Source of the DNA: JAXMBN01 sp046349875
Lineage (GTDB): Bacteria; Planctomycetota; Planctomycetia; Pirellulales; Pirellulaceae
Direction: 5' to 3'
Length of the DNA stretch: 64,000 bases
Assembly: GCA_046349875.1 (NCBI GenBank)
Contig: JAXMBN010000007.1
Coordinates: 1 to 64,000 of the forward strand
Shown: positions 57,301-64,000 of the stretch, piece after piece
How the letters are laid out: the number at the start of each line of letters is the position of its first letter
Numbering within the stretch: the stretch's first letter is position 1
Notes under the pieces: generated by a model
Databases searched by the model: none
Seen by the model: only the letters and a program-made list of their open reading frames with translations
What the model was told of the DNA's origin: nothing
Position numbers and translations under genes: made by a program

Positions 57301-57714
57301 CAAGCTGGAATTCGCTACCAGTACCTAGATGGTTCAACGCCCACGCATCGTCGCCAAGAAGCGGTTGATTCGTTTCAAGGTGGCGATGGAGACCTGTTCC
57401 TCATCTCTTTAAAAGCGGGAGGTACCGGTTTGAATTTGACTGCTGCCGATTACGTGATTCACCTCGACCCATGGTGGAATCCTGCAGTGGAAGATCAAGC
57501 CACCGACCGCGCTCACCGGATCGGACAGGAGCGAGCCGTAACGGTTTATCGTCTTGTCGCCAAAGATACGATCGAAGAGCAGATCTTATCGTTGCACGAT
57601 GATAAACGGGAACTCATCGCAGGAGTGCTCGATGGAGCCGACCGCGCCGGTAAACTCAGCACCGATGAACTTGTGCGTCTGATTCGAATGAGCCAAGTGA
57701 ACGCGCAGGGTTGA
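54388..57714 (+). CDS. SNF2-family helicase with SWIM-type zinc finger, second copy
   Basis: 1108 residues from ATG 54388, seven bases after AAGGAG. N-terminal SWIM-like CSCFESKTEVCPHTAAL, a long middle region, then the SNF2 core: DDMGLGKT, DEAQFIKN, SGTPMENHLGELWSL, KAGGTGLNLTAADYVIHLDPWWNP and DRAHRIGQ. The reading frame is intact to an ordinary C-terminus (SLHDDKRELIAGVLDGADRAGKLSTDELVRLI). It is a paralogue of the gene immediately upstream with similar domain order, so the pair probably arose by tandem duplication or is a conserved two-gene unit. Confidence 0.93.
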   Translation: METAKDLERSARSELIVPILETLHRIERSIKSHKLLLARYFKIIDQPRLEWSGSQMMFEFEFEGAYDRDSLFTTHLELQLDPNPNLASRDEFGFTKSPIKKYVSTCSCFESKTEVCPHTAALVTFLRQKLSGVDSQAALTFLESLMCDGRTIGAKLVESISQLQAAAPTEEEAETRVQWRITTDRYTLGYQESFGIVAYAQQLRKRGGWSKGRRVREVFETLHDDHFQHPNDRILATMLDMASNGIISSGVGLREALRLLAGHPNVAFDDEYLTPANIIEQPIELRMEYDGELYRPALWMGEDRIDAQTSGLELYELNSKMYLAVVIQIPRRTIWFSQMNQQMFKVLKNFRAAARRKATLDQQSAEQLADLIAQPATKPIQLNLPEALAGPEQPLDAAIEVHLTPTLSGNGLHVGLRVACDASSDPPVPGMEPQKIRIATPAGRFQLVRNLELEEQRAQETAKLLELDQLTRDGLFTWLAETDDLALTLIERLQDLGESCPPVCWPKSRTMRLVGEITPQRLQVKLSSQRDWFGMEGFASLDGLEIPLAELLAALRTGRRFVPLGNGQFATISEQLRHRLTAIYDVAHSENGQLRIAKAATPIVEESLGDDIAYESDAKWQEALARLNEIRQFKPEPPAGLKAELREYQKHGFQWLTQLSQWGLGGCLADDMGLGKTVQALGVLLERGPQGPALIVAPTSVGVNWQREAQRFSPQLSPKLYREHDRQHLIETAGPNDLIITSYQLLQRDVDRFASRQWHTLVLDEAQFIKNYQTKTARAVRSVESDWCLALSGTPMENHLGELWSLMRTISPGLLGSWERFRKQFAEPIEKDRDVDRLRALSRVVRPFILRRTKKEVLTELPPRTEIVRIAEFSDAERKKYDAARLAALSELSSSDGNENEQQKRIRVLAWLTRLRQLACHPRLVDPRWTFSSAKLDLFMEIVEELREGEHRALVFSQFVQHLSLVREALDQAGIRYQYLDGSTPTHRRQEAVDSFQGGDGDLFLISLKAGGTGLNLTAADYVIHLDPWWNPAVEDQATDRAHRIGQERAVTVYRLVAKDTIEEQILSLHDDKRELIAGVLDGADRAGKLSTDELVRLIRMSQVNAQG

Positions 57715-57834
57715 TTCAAGTGATTGCGGTGACTCGCCATATGTCGAGCATCGATTGATCGGAATCGTAAGCAATTCCGTGTCGCTTACGTGGATTCCTC
57801 GGCAACGCTTCCGAATATCGCTCTCTAGATCGTT

Positions 57835-59112
57835 TTAGAACCGCTGCGCTAACCGAGCTTGGTAGGTTTTGGCGATCTTTGCTTTGGCTTCCCAACCTGC
57901 TTGTCGGCCGTTCTGAGCTAACTGATCGAGAATCATCGCAAACAAATCCACTTGGTGGCATCCGACATCCCAACCAGCGCGATACCAATCATCATAGCAA
58001 TCGCCCGCAGAAAGTCCGACTTGTGAAGCACGTCCGATCCAATGCGCCGTAATTCGCTGCGAAGCATCTCCAACCTCCGTCGCAATCAGCGCGGACCAAT
58101 AAGGGTCCATGGCGATGTCGTTCGGAAGCAACTCTCGCAGTTCGTGCAATTGTTGAGCCGCAAACTTGCCAAAGTTGCGATCGAACCAGTGACTTCGAAA
58201 CCGCGTTGACTGATCCGAAAAAACACTCGTCTGCACTCCTTGCCACCACCAATCGATCGCCGTTGCCGTTTGGTTCTTTCGCAATGCCGCCCAGCCCGCA
58301 ATGTCGAACGCCCAGCCTAGATCTTGGCGGTGTGCAAGAACCGCGCGAGCTTCTTTCTCGGCCGCATCCCAATCCTGAGCGAAGCCATCGGTTGATGATC
58401 CTAGAATTTCATGAAGTCGTTCTCGTTGATCTAACGGAATCAAATCCGTATCGAACAACCAACGGTTCATCTCTTTCTCCCAAGTTACGCCGAGTCTCAT
58501 TGCCAACTTGGGATCGGCCTTGCGACGCAATGGGGTAGCCAGGGCAGCATCAATGCGATCGCGAGCAGCAACGGTCGTGCACCATCCCTTTTCGAGCAAA
58601 CGATCGGTAGCTTCTACGACATGCCCTCGAGCATAGAGGCCGACTATCTCTTCCAGAACGGCCATCGAAACACCAAGACGAGGCGCAATCCATTCAAGAA
58701 TATTCTTCTTGGATGGATCCTTTTCCGAAACCTCACCCCAGGTTTGATGCTCTGGGCTGACGCTTTGACAAGCATCGTACAGGAGGGCTTCCGCTAACGT
58801 CCTACCAAAAGGAATGTAGTCTCCGCCTCCGTGATACCAATGAACGATCTCGCAACACTTGCCATCGTTCCCAACCTTAAGGCAAAGCCAATCTCCAAAT
58901 CGATTCCCAATGATGGGAATCGTATCCGGTAACATAAAGCCTGGCCAAAAACAGGAAGGCGCCGCATCCATGAGCGATGGGATTACCGAGAAATCACAAA
59001 ACTCGCTCGAACAATCGAATCGATTCCAATCTCCATCGAACCAATCGCGCAGATCATCGGACAGAGCCAAGCTGTACCGTTCAGCAATTGCCTCGGACCA
59101 ACAATCGTTCAT
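57835..59112 (-). CDS. SMI1/KNR4 (SUKH) domain protein
   Basis: 425 residues. The N-terminal 110 residues fit the SUKH fold: PDTIPIIGNRFGDWLCLKVGNDGKCCEIVHWYHGGGDYIPFG, with the Gly/Asp/Leu/Cys-Leu and Trp-Tyr-His positions typical of SMI1/KNR4. The remainder is helical and unassigned. SUKH proteins often act as immunity proteins against contact-dependent or polymorphic toxins, but also occur as housekeeping regulators. No toxin gene is adjacent, so an immunity role is unsupported here. Confidence 0.75.
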   Translation of the reverse strand: MNDCWSEAIAERYSLALSDDLRDWFDGDWNRFDCSSEFCDFSVIPSLMDAAPSCFWPGFMLPDTIPIIGNRFGDWLCLKVGNDGKCCEIVHWYHGGGDYIPFGRTLAEALLYDACQSVSPEHQTWGEVSEKDPSKKNILEWIAPRLGVSMAVLEEIVGLYARGHVVEATDRLLEKGWCTTVAARDRIDAALATPLRRKADPKLAMRLGVTWEKEMNRWLFDTDLIPLDQRERLHEILGSSTDGFAQDWDAAEKEARAVLAHRQDLGWAFDIAGWAALRKNQTATAIDWWWQGVQTSVFSDQSTRFRSHWFDRNFGKFAAQQLHELRELLPNDIAMDPYWSALIATEVGDASQRITAHWIGRASQVGLSAGDCYDDWYRAGWDVGCHQVDLFAMILDQLAQNGRQAGWEAKAKIAKTYQARLAQRF

Positions 59113-59227
59113 CCAGCGTTTCCATCCGGTTCAAAAAGGTAGCTTGAAAAGAAGAACAAGAAGAGACTCTCTAGAGTAACCGAAAACGGTTTGCAATGGA
59201 AATCCCGGTTCCTTGCGAACGAATCGT

Positions 59228-59611
59228 TCACGCGGAATGAAACCACATCGGCCATTCCAGGACTTTCAGCAGGAAAAGAGCCCCGCCAACGATGGCTGCC
59301 CCAATACTCGCGACCAGAACACTTCCACTTGCGATATCCACAGCTGCCCCAACATGTTCGTTATGCTCTCCTGGGTTACGGCTCGCCAGTCGCTCGGATC
59401 GAGCTATTCATCAGCTCGGCAGCAAAAACGATGGTGATACAAAGCAACAGAACCAAGTACTCGATACGATTGCATTGAAGCCAATAAGCCAAAGCTAGAG
59501 TATGATCGCCATGGGGACATGCACCAGAAAACTACTTTGCCCCGAAATGCCCTGCCTTACTCCGCGAAACGCATTAGCAAACTTGGCCACCCAGTTCTTC
59601 GCATTCACCAT
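59228..59611 (-). pseudogene. dgkA: Broken prokaryotic diacylglycerol kinase (DgkA)
   Basis: On the minus strand ATG 59609-59611 opens MVNAKNWVAKFANAFRGVRQ, continuing to a stop at CTC-TAG near 59500. One base on, LALAYWLQCNRIEYLVLLLC and IVFAAELMNSS follow, then a second shift near 59400 leads to SERLASRNPGEHNEHVGAAV and DIASGSVLVASIGAAIVGGALF, ending at TGA 59228. The parts match DgkA in order: amphipathic N-terminus, then helices with ELMNSSI (catalytic Glu region) and the NEHVGAAVDIASG motif. Total about 128 residues, as in DgkA, which phosphorylates diacylglycerol or undecaprenol. Its ATG overlaps the stop of the MEMO reading frame by one base. Confidence 0.85.
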
Positions 59612-59675
59612 CAAGAATATTCCCCGGCAGACCGGATTAGCATGCCCGCATAACCTACGACTCTGGATGTGTCCC

Positions 59676-62600
59676 TCAAGGCCTCTGCACTTGTCGTGTA
59701 GGCAATTTCTTCGATCGCAGTGCATGCCCAAGTTCGATAAGCGTCTGCATGACGAGCACTGCGGGCAACACTCCGCACATAGAGATTTGATTTTGAACGC
59801 ATACATCCAAAAGGTGACGCGGATTCTTGGTGAGCATGGCATCGAGAGCCATTCGATCTAAGCGTCGATTTTCCGCTTCGGGTGCGTAGTGATTCATATC
59901 ACTCGAGATCACCAGGAGCGGCATGCGAGGCAATGCACGCAAGACCGACGCAAGCTGACTCGCAGCGCTTTGCAATTCACTCCAAATCCCACCTGCCATT
60001 GCGATCGCAGCGATTCGCGTTTGAGGAGAGAGAATCTCGAGGATAGGTAGCTGAACTTCAATTCCATGTTCGCGATGATGCGCCGCCGCATCGAGCTGCA
60101 TACCTTCAACACCATTCGCAATGGCCTGAGCTAATTCTTGATCCGAAGAAAAACTGGATGCCGTCGAAAGCTGCCAACTTCGATAAGGAGCCACCGCCCA
60201 ATCGACACCTTCATTGGTATGCTTCGGGCCAATGATCAGCACCGATTCGGGAATGGAAACTCGATTCCAAACATCTGCAGCGATTCGGCCGCTATATTTC
60301 AAACCGGCGTGCGGCGACATGATGGCCAATGCTGTTTGCTTGCGAGTTGCCGACGATGCATCAACAAATCCTTGCACGAGTTGTCGGCGCTCTTGATCAT
60401 CCGCCGGATAAAACATTCCAGCGACGGCTGGAGGTCGAACTCCCGAGGCGAGTTTGGCAGCGGGAGTGGACGAAGCAAGAACTCGATCGTGGGTCGATAC
60501 TGCTTCCATCGAATAGATAGCGACCGTCCTCCCATGAGGTGTGAGCGATTGCGTTGCCGATTGACATTGATCTTCGATCGATTTGGCAGGATCAAACGCA
60601 ACAGCGACGCGCGAGCCGCCCATCATAGCCACCACAGCTCGCTCTGTGTTTACGATGCCCTCAAGAGCGACGGGCTCCTCCTGTTGGTCAGCCGATAGAA
60701 CTCCATGGGCTGCAGGATCGTGAAGGACCGTGAGCCCAAGTTCGAGTTGAATGTCTTTGCTGGGCCGCGATTGCGTCAAAATCTTTGCTGCAGTTTGGCT
60801 GAGCTCAAAGAGCGAACTTTGAAGCGCCATCCCAGGTCGTAGTGACACTCGTATCAAATGGGCCAGTGGCTGCTGTGTGGCTGAATTGAATATGGATAAC
60901 ACGATCCCATGCACATTTCCGTCTGGAAGATTGGGGTGCACATAGGTCGGGGTCTTTCCCTGAGTGAGAGCAAGAATATTCTGCCATACGAGATGGCAAA
61001 GTCCCAATACTTGCTCTCGGTCAGCAATCGGTTTAGCTCGTTTCGGTGCTTTCTCCAAAAGCGCGGAATCGATATGCCCTTCAATCATAAACCCTTGAAA
61101 CTTTTCGACCTGCACCTCGGATTGAAACCATGCGTCATTAGGCAATCCCGCTTTGCGACACAAAGCTTCCATGTACTCTTGTTTGGACCAACCTTGTTCC
61201 ACCGGAACACTGGGCAAAAGCAAGCCTGATTGATTTCCCAGTCGGATTCGAAGCCCATCTTTACCGATTTCGAATTGAGTCAAAAGATCCTTTCCAAATC
61301 CCTTTAGCGGTTCGCTTTCCGAGAGCAAGGTCACATCGAGACTCAAAAAAGGCAACTCGCTTGGTGAAATCGCTGGCATGCGAGTGTCTTCGCGAGCCGT
61401 GCGATAGGAGGCCGATGCCAAGGCTGGGCCCAAAAACATGATCTGTCCTAAGAGGCCACAGCACCCTCGGAGAGTCTTACCGCGCTTGAGCGTCACGAAG
61501 ATCCCCAAGACTTGCTTGGTTTGCAATAAACTTCCCGTTTCGAAGATCGATCCGGAAACATGCGTATTGGAAACGGCAGCCACAATATGCTTTGATGCTG
61601 CGGAGAGTATCTCGTTCTGTTGCTCTTTTGTGATGAGGGCGAAATCGAGCAACGATGCTTCAGAGGCTGATGAGGTAGACATGTTCTTCAAATTCAATAA
61701 TGGCGTTTGTTCAGTCGATTCGGCTCGTGCTGGTTGCAACACCCTTGAGGATTCCTCGATTGCATACTTCTGTATGTTGACCGGCAATCGTTTTGCGCCC
61801 CAATTGCCTGGCAAATCATCGAATCTTCCATGAATAGTAGTACCGCAATGCTTACAAGCGCTCTGCTTGAGGGCGTAGCCTCCTAGGTTGTACCAATCGC
61901 GTTCGATCAATCGAGCCCGGCAGTTGGGACAATAGGTGCACTGTCGATCTTTATCGTGAACATTGCCCAGGTAAACGTAACGCAATCCAGCTTGAACTGC
62001 GATGTCATAGGCTTGGATGAGTGTTTCAATCAGAGTATTCGGTCGATCCTTCATGCGAAAGTCGGGATGAAAGGCACTGAAATGAAGCGGCACATCTTGC
62101 CCTACATCGCGAACAATCCACTCGCACATCTTCTTGAGGGTATCTGCATCGTCGTTCAGAGCTGGGATGATCAAGTTGGTAATTTCAAACCAAACTTGGG
62201 TTTCATGTTTCAGATATCTCAGGGTCTCAAGAACAGGCTCAAGATGAGAATAGGTGATCTTTGAATAGAACTCTTCTGTAAAACCTTTGAGATCGATGTT
62301 GGCCGCGTCCATATACTCAAAGAACGCAGGCCTAGCCTCGGGTGAAAGATAACCCGCCGAAACGGCGACATTCTTAATGTTCCGTTCACGACAAGCCATG
62401 GCGGTATCAATGGCATACTCGGCCCAAACCACCGGATCGTTGTAGGTATAGGCGACGCTCTTGCAGTTCAGCGATTCGGCAGCGTGGGCAATGGTTGTAG
62501 GCGATGCAATCTGACTGAGTTTCTCCGTTTCGCGGGACTTGGAGATATCCCAATTCTGACAAAACTGGCACCCCAAGTTGCAACCCGCTGTTCCAAAGGA

Positions 62601-62864
62601 GAGGACACTACTCCCTGGATAAAAGTGGTGGAGCGGTTTCTTCTCGATTGGATCGATACAGAACCCAGTACTTCGACCATAGGTGGCAAGCACCATTCGA
62701 TCGTCGCGGTTCTCGCGGACAAAGCAGAAACCGCGATCTCCCGGTTTGAGATGGCACTGGCGGGGGCAGAGATCGCAGATGACTCGGTTGGTCTTGGTAT
62801 CGAGATGCCACCATGCACCCTCTACCGCACCATCCGGCAAACTCTTCCATTTGGGAGCGATCAT
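59676..62864 (-). CDS. AmmeMemoRadiSam fusion: radical SAM + AMMECR1 + MEMO in one protein
   Basis: From ATG 62864, seven bases after AAAGGAG. Residues 1-370: radical SAM enzyme (GTAGCNLGCQFCQNW with Cys95, Cys99, Cys102; zinc ribbon near 309-340). Residues 400-610: AMMECR1 (GIFVTLKRGKTLRGCCG at 454-470). About 620-800: an unassigned, possibly second AMMECR1-like region. Residues 809 on: MEMO (PPAVAGMFYP, PHAG, HHREHGIEVQLP, SSDMNHYA, MCGVLPAV). The frame ends at 59676, but YTTSAEALRDTSRVVGYAGM in the next frame is the real MEMO end, stopping at 59611; one indel near 59720 separates them. These three proteins normally co-occur as separate genes; their joint reaction is unknown. Confidence 0.92.
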   Translation of the reverse strand: MIAPKWKSLPDGAVEGAWWHLDTKTNRVICDLCPRQCHLKPGDRGFCFVRENRDDRMVLATYGRSTGFCIDPIEKKPLHHFYPGSSVLSFGTAGCNLGCQFCQNWDISKSRETEKLSQIASPTTIAHAAESLNCKSVAYTYNDPVVWAEYAIDTAMACRERNIKNVAVSAGYLSPEARPAFFEYMDAANIDLKGFTEEFYSKITYSHLEPVLETLRYLKHETQVWFEITNLIIPALNDDADTLKKMCEWIVRDVGQDVPLHFSAFHPDFRMKDRPNTLIETLIQAYDIAVQAGLRYVYLGNVHDKDRQCTYCPNCRARLIERDWYNLGGYALKQSACKHCGTTIHGRFDDLPGNWGAKRLPVNIQKYAIEESSRVLQPARAESTEQTPLLNLKNMSTSSASEASLLDFALITKEQQNEILSAASKHIVAAVSNTHVSGSIFETGSLLQTKQVLGIFVTLKRGKTLRGCCGLLGQIMFLGPALASASYRTAREDTRMPAISPSELPFLSLDVTLLSESEPLKGFGKDLLTQFEIGKDGLRIRLGNQSGLLLPSVPVEQGWSKQEYMEALCRKAGLPNDAWFQSEVQVEKFQGFMIEGHIDSALLEKAPKRAKPIADREQVLGLCHLVWQNILALTQGKTPTYVHPNLPDGNVHGIVLSIFNSATQQPLAHLIRVSLRPGMALQSSLFELSQTAAKILTQSRPSKDIQLELGLTVLHDPAAHGVLSADQQEEPVALEGIVNTERAVVAMMGGSRVAVAFDPAKSIEDQCQSATQSLTPHGRTVAIYSMEAVSTHDRVLASSTPAAKLASGVRPPAVAGMFYPADDQERRQLVQGFVDASSATRKQTALAIMSPHAGLKYSGRIAADVWNRVSIPESVLIIGPKHTNEGVDWAVAPYRSWQLSTASSFSSDQELAQAIANGVEGMQLDAAAHHREHGIEVQLPILEILSPQTRIAAIAMAGGIWSELQSAASQLASVLRALPRMPLLVISSDMNHYAPEAENRRLDRMALDAMLTKNPRHLLDVCVQNQISMCGVLPAVLVMQTLIELGHALRSKKLPTRQVQRP

Positions 62865-63118
62865 ATCGAACTCCTTTCTCAACCGTTACCGTAGACTGGC
62901 CGACCTTCCTGCATGATAGCAATTAGGCAGACCCCAAGGGAAACTCCTTTAGATGGCTCTATGCGGAATATTCCTTCAATTCTGATCGTTCGGCATGCCG
63001 ATGGTAACAGCGTCGATATCAGATGCTCCTCAAGAGACAGGGAGCCAATTACAACGCGTCACGGCAAACGAAGACTCAGGCCGCGAGGCGGTTATAAGAC
63101 AAATTGGGGGAGGCAGTG

Positions 63119-63445
63119 ATGGTCCGCAAATTACTTTTGGGGATGCTTTGCAGCGGCGTGTGCTGGGTAAGCTTGACCAGCGATGCAAGTGCTCAGCAAA
63201 ACGCCTACGGGCAACAATGGGGAGGAGCGGCCAGCAATCGAGACTACAGCCGCTTCAACCACTATCCGTACGTCTATTATCCTCAGAACTTCTGGGGAAG
63301 CGAATACTATCGCAGCAGTGATAGCCTGTACTATCGCTATCCAACGGAGATGCAAATCCCCGTTTACAACCGAAAGTGGCATAACGAATATCCCAGCAAC
63401 CGCCGTTATCACTTCGGTCACCACTTCATCACCGACGTCTTCTAA
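63119..63445 (+). CDS. Small exported Tyr/His-rich protein
   Basis: 108 residues from ATG 63119, with GGGGGAGG six bases upstream; in-frame GTG and TTG lie just before it. Signal peptide MVRKLLLGMLCSGVCWVSLTSDASA, then a mature part rich in Tyr, Asn, Arg and Pro (YSRFNHYPYVYYPQNFW, RYPTEMQIPVYNRKWHNEYP). No catalytic motif. Proteins with this signature occur in planctomycetes, sometimes under misleading names such as calmodulin-binding; the role is unknown. A terminator follows. Confidence 0.8.
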   Translation: MVRKLLLGMLCSGVCWVSLTSDASAQQNAYGQQWGGAASNRDYSRFNHYPYVYYPQNFWGSEYYRSSDSLYYRYPTEMQIPVYNRKWHNEYPSNRRYHFGHHFITDVF

Positions 63446-63453
63446 GAACCACC

Positions 63454-63486
63454 AAGAGGCCGACTTCCGTCGGCCTCTTTCCTTTT
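63454..63486 (+). terminator. Rho-independent terminator after the small exported protein
   Basis: AAGAGGCCGAC (63454-63464) pairs with GTCGGCCTCTT (63469-63479), loop TTCC, then TCCTTTT. Confidence 0.9.
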
Positions 63487-63494
63487 CCCCACAC

Positions 63495-63522
63495 CACAAG
63501 GTGCCATCCACCTATCGTTGAC
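63495..63522 (-). repeat. REP-like hairpin, copy 6
   Basis: AGGTG, loop CCATC, CACCT, then ATCG and tail TTGAC. Five inner base pairs remain; the outer half of the left arm is replaced by CACA. First of two tandem copies upstream of the RAYT at 63613. Confidence 0.8.
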
Positions 63523-63542
63523 GCCCAACACAAGGCACCCAA

Positions 63543-63570
63543 CACAAGGTGTCAGCCACCTACTGTTGAC
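63543..63570 (-). repeat. REP-like hairpin, copy 7 (upstream of RAYT)
   Basis: AGGTG, loop TCAGC, CACCT, then ACTG and tail TTGAC ending at 63570. It ends 42 bases before the RAYT start. Copies 6 and 7 share the CACAAGGTG flank and lie 48 bases apart. Confidence 0.8.
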
Positions 63571-63612
63571 TTCGGAAGTTGCCGCGCTAGGATTCAACGG
63601 AGGAGTTGAATC

Positions 63613-64000
63613 ATGGCGCGACCTAAGCGGGATTCGGTGTTTGGGCAAGAGGAAGTCGCCATCGCTCATTGCGTCCAGCGATGTGTGCGAAGGGCCTTTC
63701 TTGCAGGCAAAGATGAGGCGTCAGGAAAGGATTTCGAGCACCGGCGTGGCTGGATTCGGCTTAGGATGGAGTTGCTAGCATCTGCCTTCGGCGTCGATGT
63801 GCTCAACTATGTGGTCATGTCAAACCATGTGCATTCGATTCTGCGAACCCGGCCGGACATCGTAAACTGCCGTGGTCGGATGATGTCGCCACGCGTTACC
63901 GAGGCTTTTTCCTGGGAAAAGATTAGATGATTGCCTCCGGTGAACCAACGCAACAGCAGATCGCGAAAGAGATGGCCGATGCCAAGCGAATGTTGGAACT
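63613..64000 (+). pseudogene. REP-associated tyrosine transposase (RAYT), frameshifted and cut by the window end
   Basis: ATG 63613 follows GGAGGAG. MARPKRDSVFGQEEVAIAHC, RCVRRAFLAGKD and the HUH site SNHVHSIL are in frame up to about 63860. Then the frame shifts: LPWSDDVATRYRGFF is read in the next frame with a TAG after it, and GEPTQQQIAKEMADAKRML resumes after the stop up to the window edge. Close relative of the RAYT at 28238, with a matching upstream sequence and REP copies. Whether the 3' part exists beyond 64000 is not known. Confidence 0.8.

Noticed and set aside
57835..59112. Toxin-immunity pair involving the SUKH protein
   Set aside because: No toxin-like gene adjoins it; neighbours are a helicase and dgkA, so an immunity role is not supported.
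59191..59498. Plus-strand open frames over the dgkA remnant
   Set aside because: They are antisense shadows of the DgkA helices, which are recognisable only on the minus strand.
1..64000. CRISPR arrays, tRNA or rRNA genes
   Set aside because: No regular direct repeat with spacers, and no cloverleaf or rRNA core sequence was recognised by eye.

Overview
The window looks like the chromosome of a planctomycete, most likely a Pirellulales-type organism (inferred from gene content and a moderate base composition, not from a marker gene). It carries a formylmethanofuran dehydrogenase B homologue, a Tat-exported Gfo/Idh oxidoreductase, cysteine-rich small exported proteins, a Ser/Thr kinase with a C-terminal membrane part, exported von Willebrand A proteins, a SUI1/eIF1-like protein and a GldA/GldG/DUF4340 ABC cluster. 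Most genes are housekeeping or lineage-typical, with short intergenic gaps and clear hairpin terminators. I saw no rRNA, tRNA, CRISPR array, prophage or replication origin.

Layout. 0-4.7 kb: an aldolase of the DHDPS/NAL family, two cysteine-rich exported proteins and a NosR-like flavo/iron-sulphur membrane protein followed by a broken flavin transferase (apbE). 4.7-6.0 kb: a short DnaA. 6.1-11.5 kb: an exported EEP phosphatase/nuclease facing a tight five-gene minus-strand operon (TerB-like, cysC, leuB, fhcB-like, mtfA-like). 11.7-17.4 kb: ABC ATPase, permease/GldG (broken) and DUF4340. 17.8-25.4 kb: ECF sigma factor, fabH, NRDE, DinB-like, miaB, an M50-like membrane protein and tmk. 25.5-30.3 kb: histidine kinase, FliM/N-like protein, a decayed REP-associated transposase (RAYT), SUI1, a sugar isomerase and a FliL-like protein. 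30.5-43.2 kb: two tandem VWA proteins, nth, HEAT repeats, an aldo-keto reductase, a kinase, a Gfo/Idh enzyme, an exported protein and a CE15-like esterase. 43.4-48.1 kb: a decayed pilT followed by 3.5 kb of degenerate sequence. 48.1-64 kb: PP2C, LptF/G, two SNF2-SWIM helicases, a SUKH protein, a broken dgkA coupled to a giant AmmeMemoRadiSam fusion, a small exported protein and a second RAYT cut by the window edge.

The two most notable systems are these. (1) A dispersed family of seven short hairpins, GTCAA followed by a 9-base arm, a 5-base loop and a 9-base arm, sits between genes and directly upstream of both RAYT genes at nearly constant distance; this is a REP/RAYT system of planctomycete type. 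(2) The three AmmeMemoRadiSam components (radical SAM, AMMECR1, MEMO) are joined in one reading frame and translationally linked to a DgkA-type lipid kinase.

A recurrent oddity is gene breakage: apbE, the permease/gldG gene, both RAYTs, pilT, one helicase, the MEMO tail and dgkA all carry frameshifts or stops while their neighbours are intact. Genes with clustered lesions (apbE, pilT, RAYT) look like real pseudogenes. Single indels near otherwise perfect 3' ends (helicase, MEMO) may be sequence errors.
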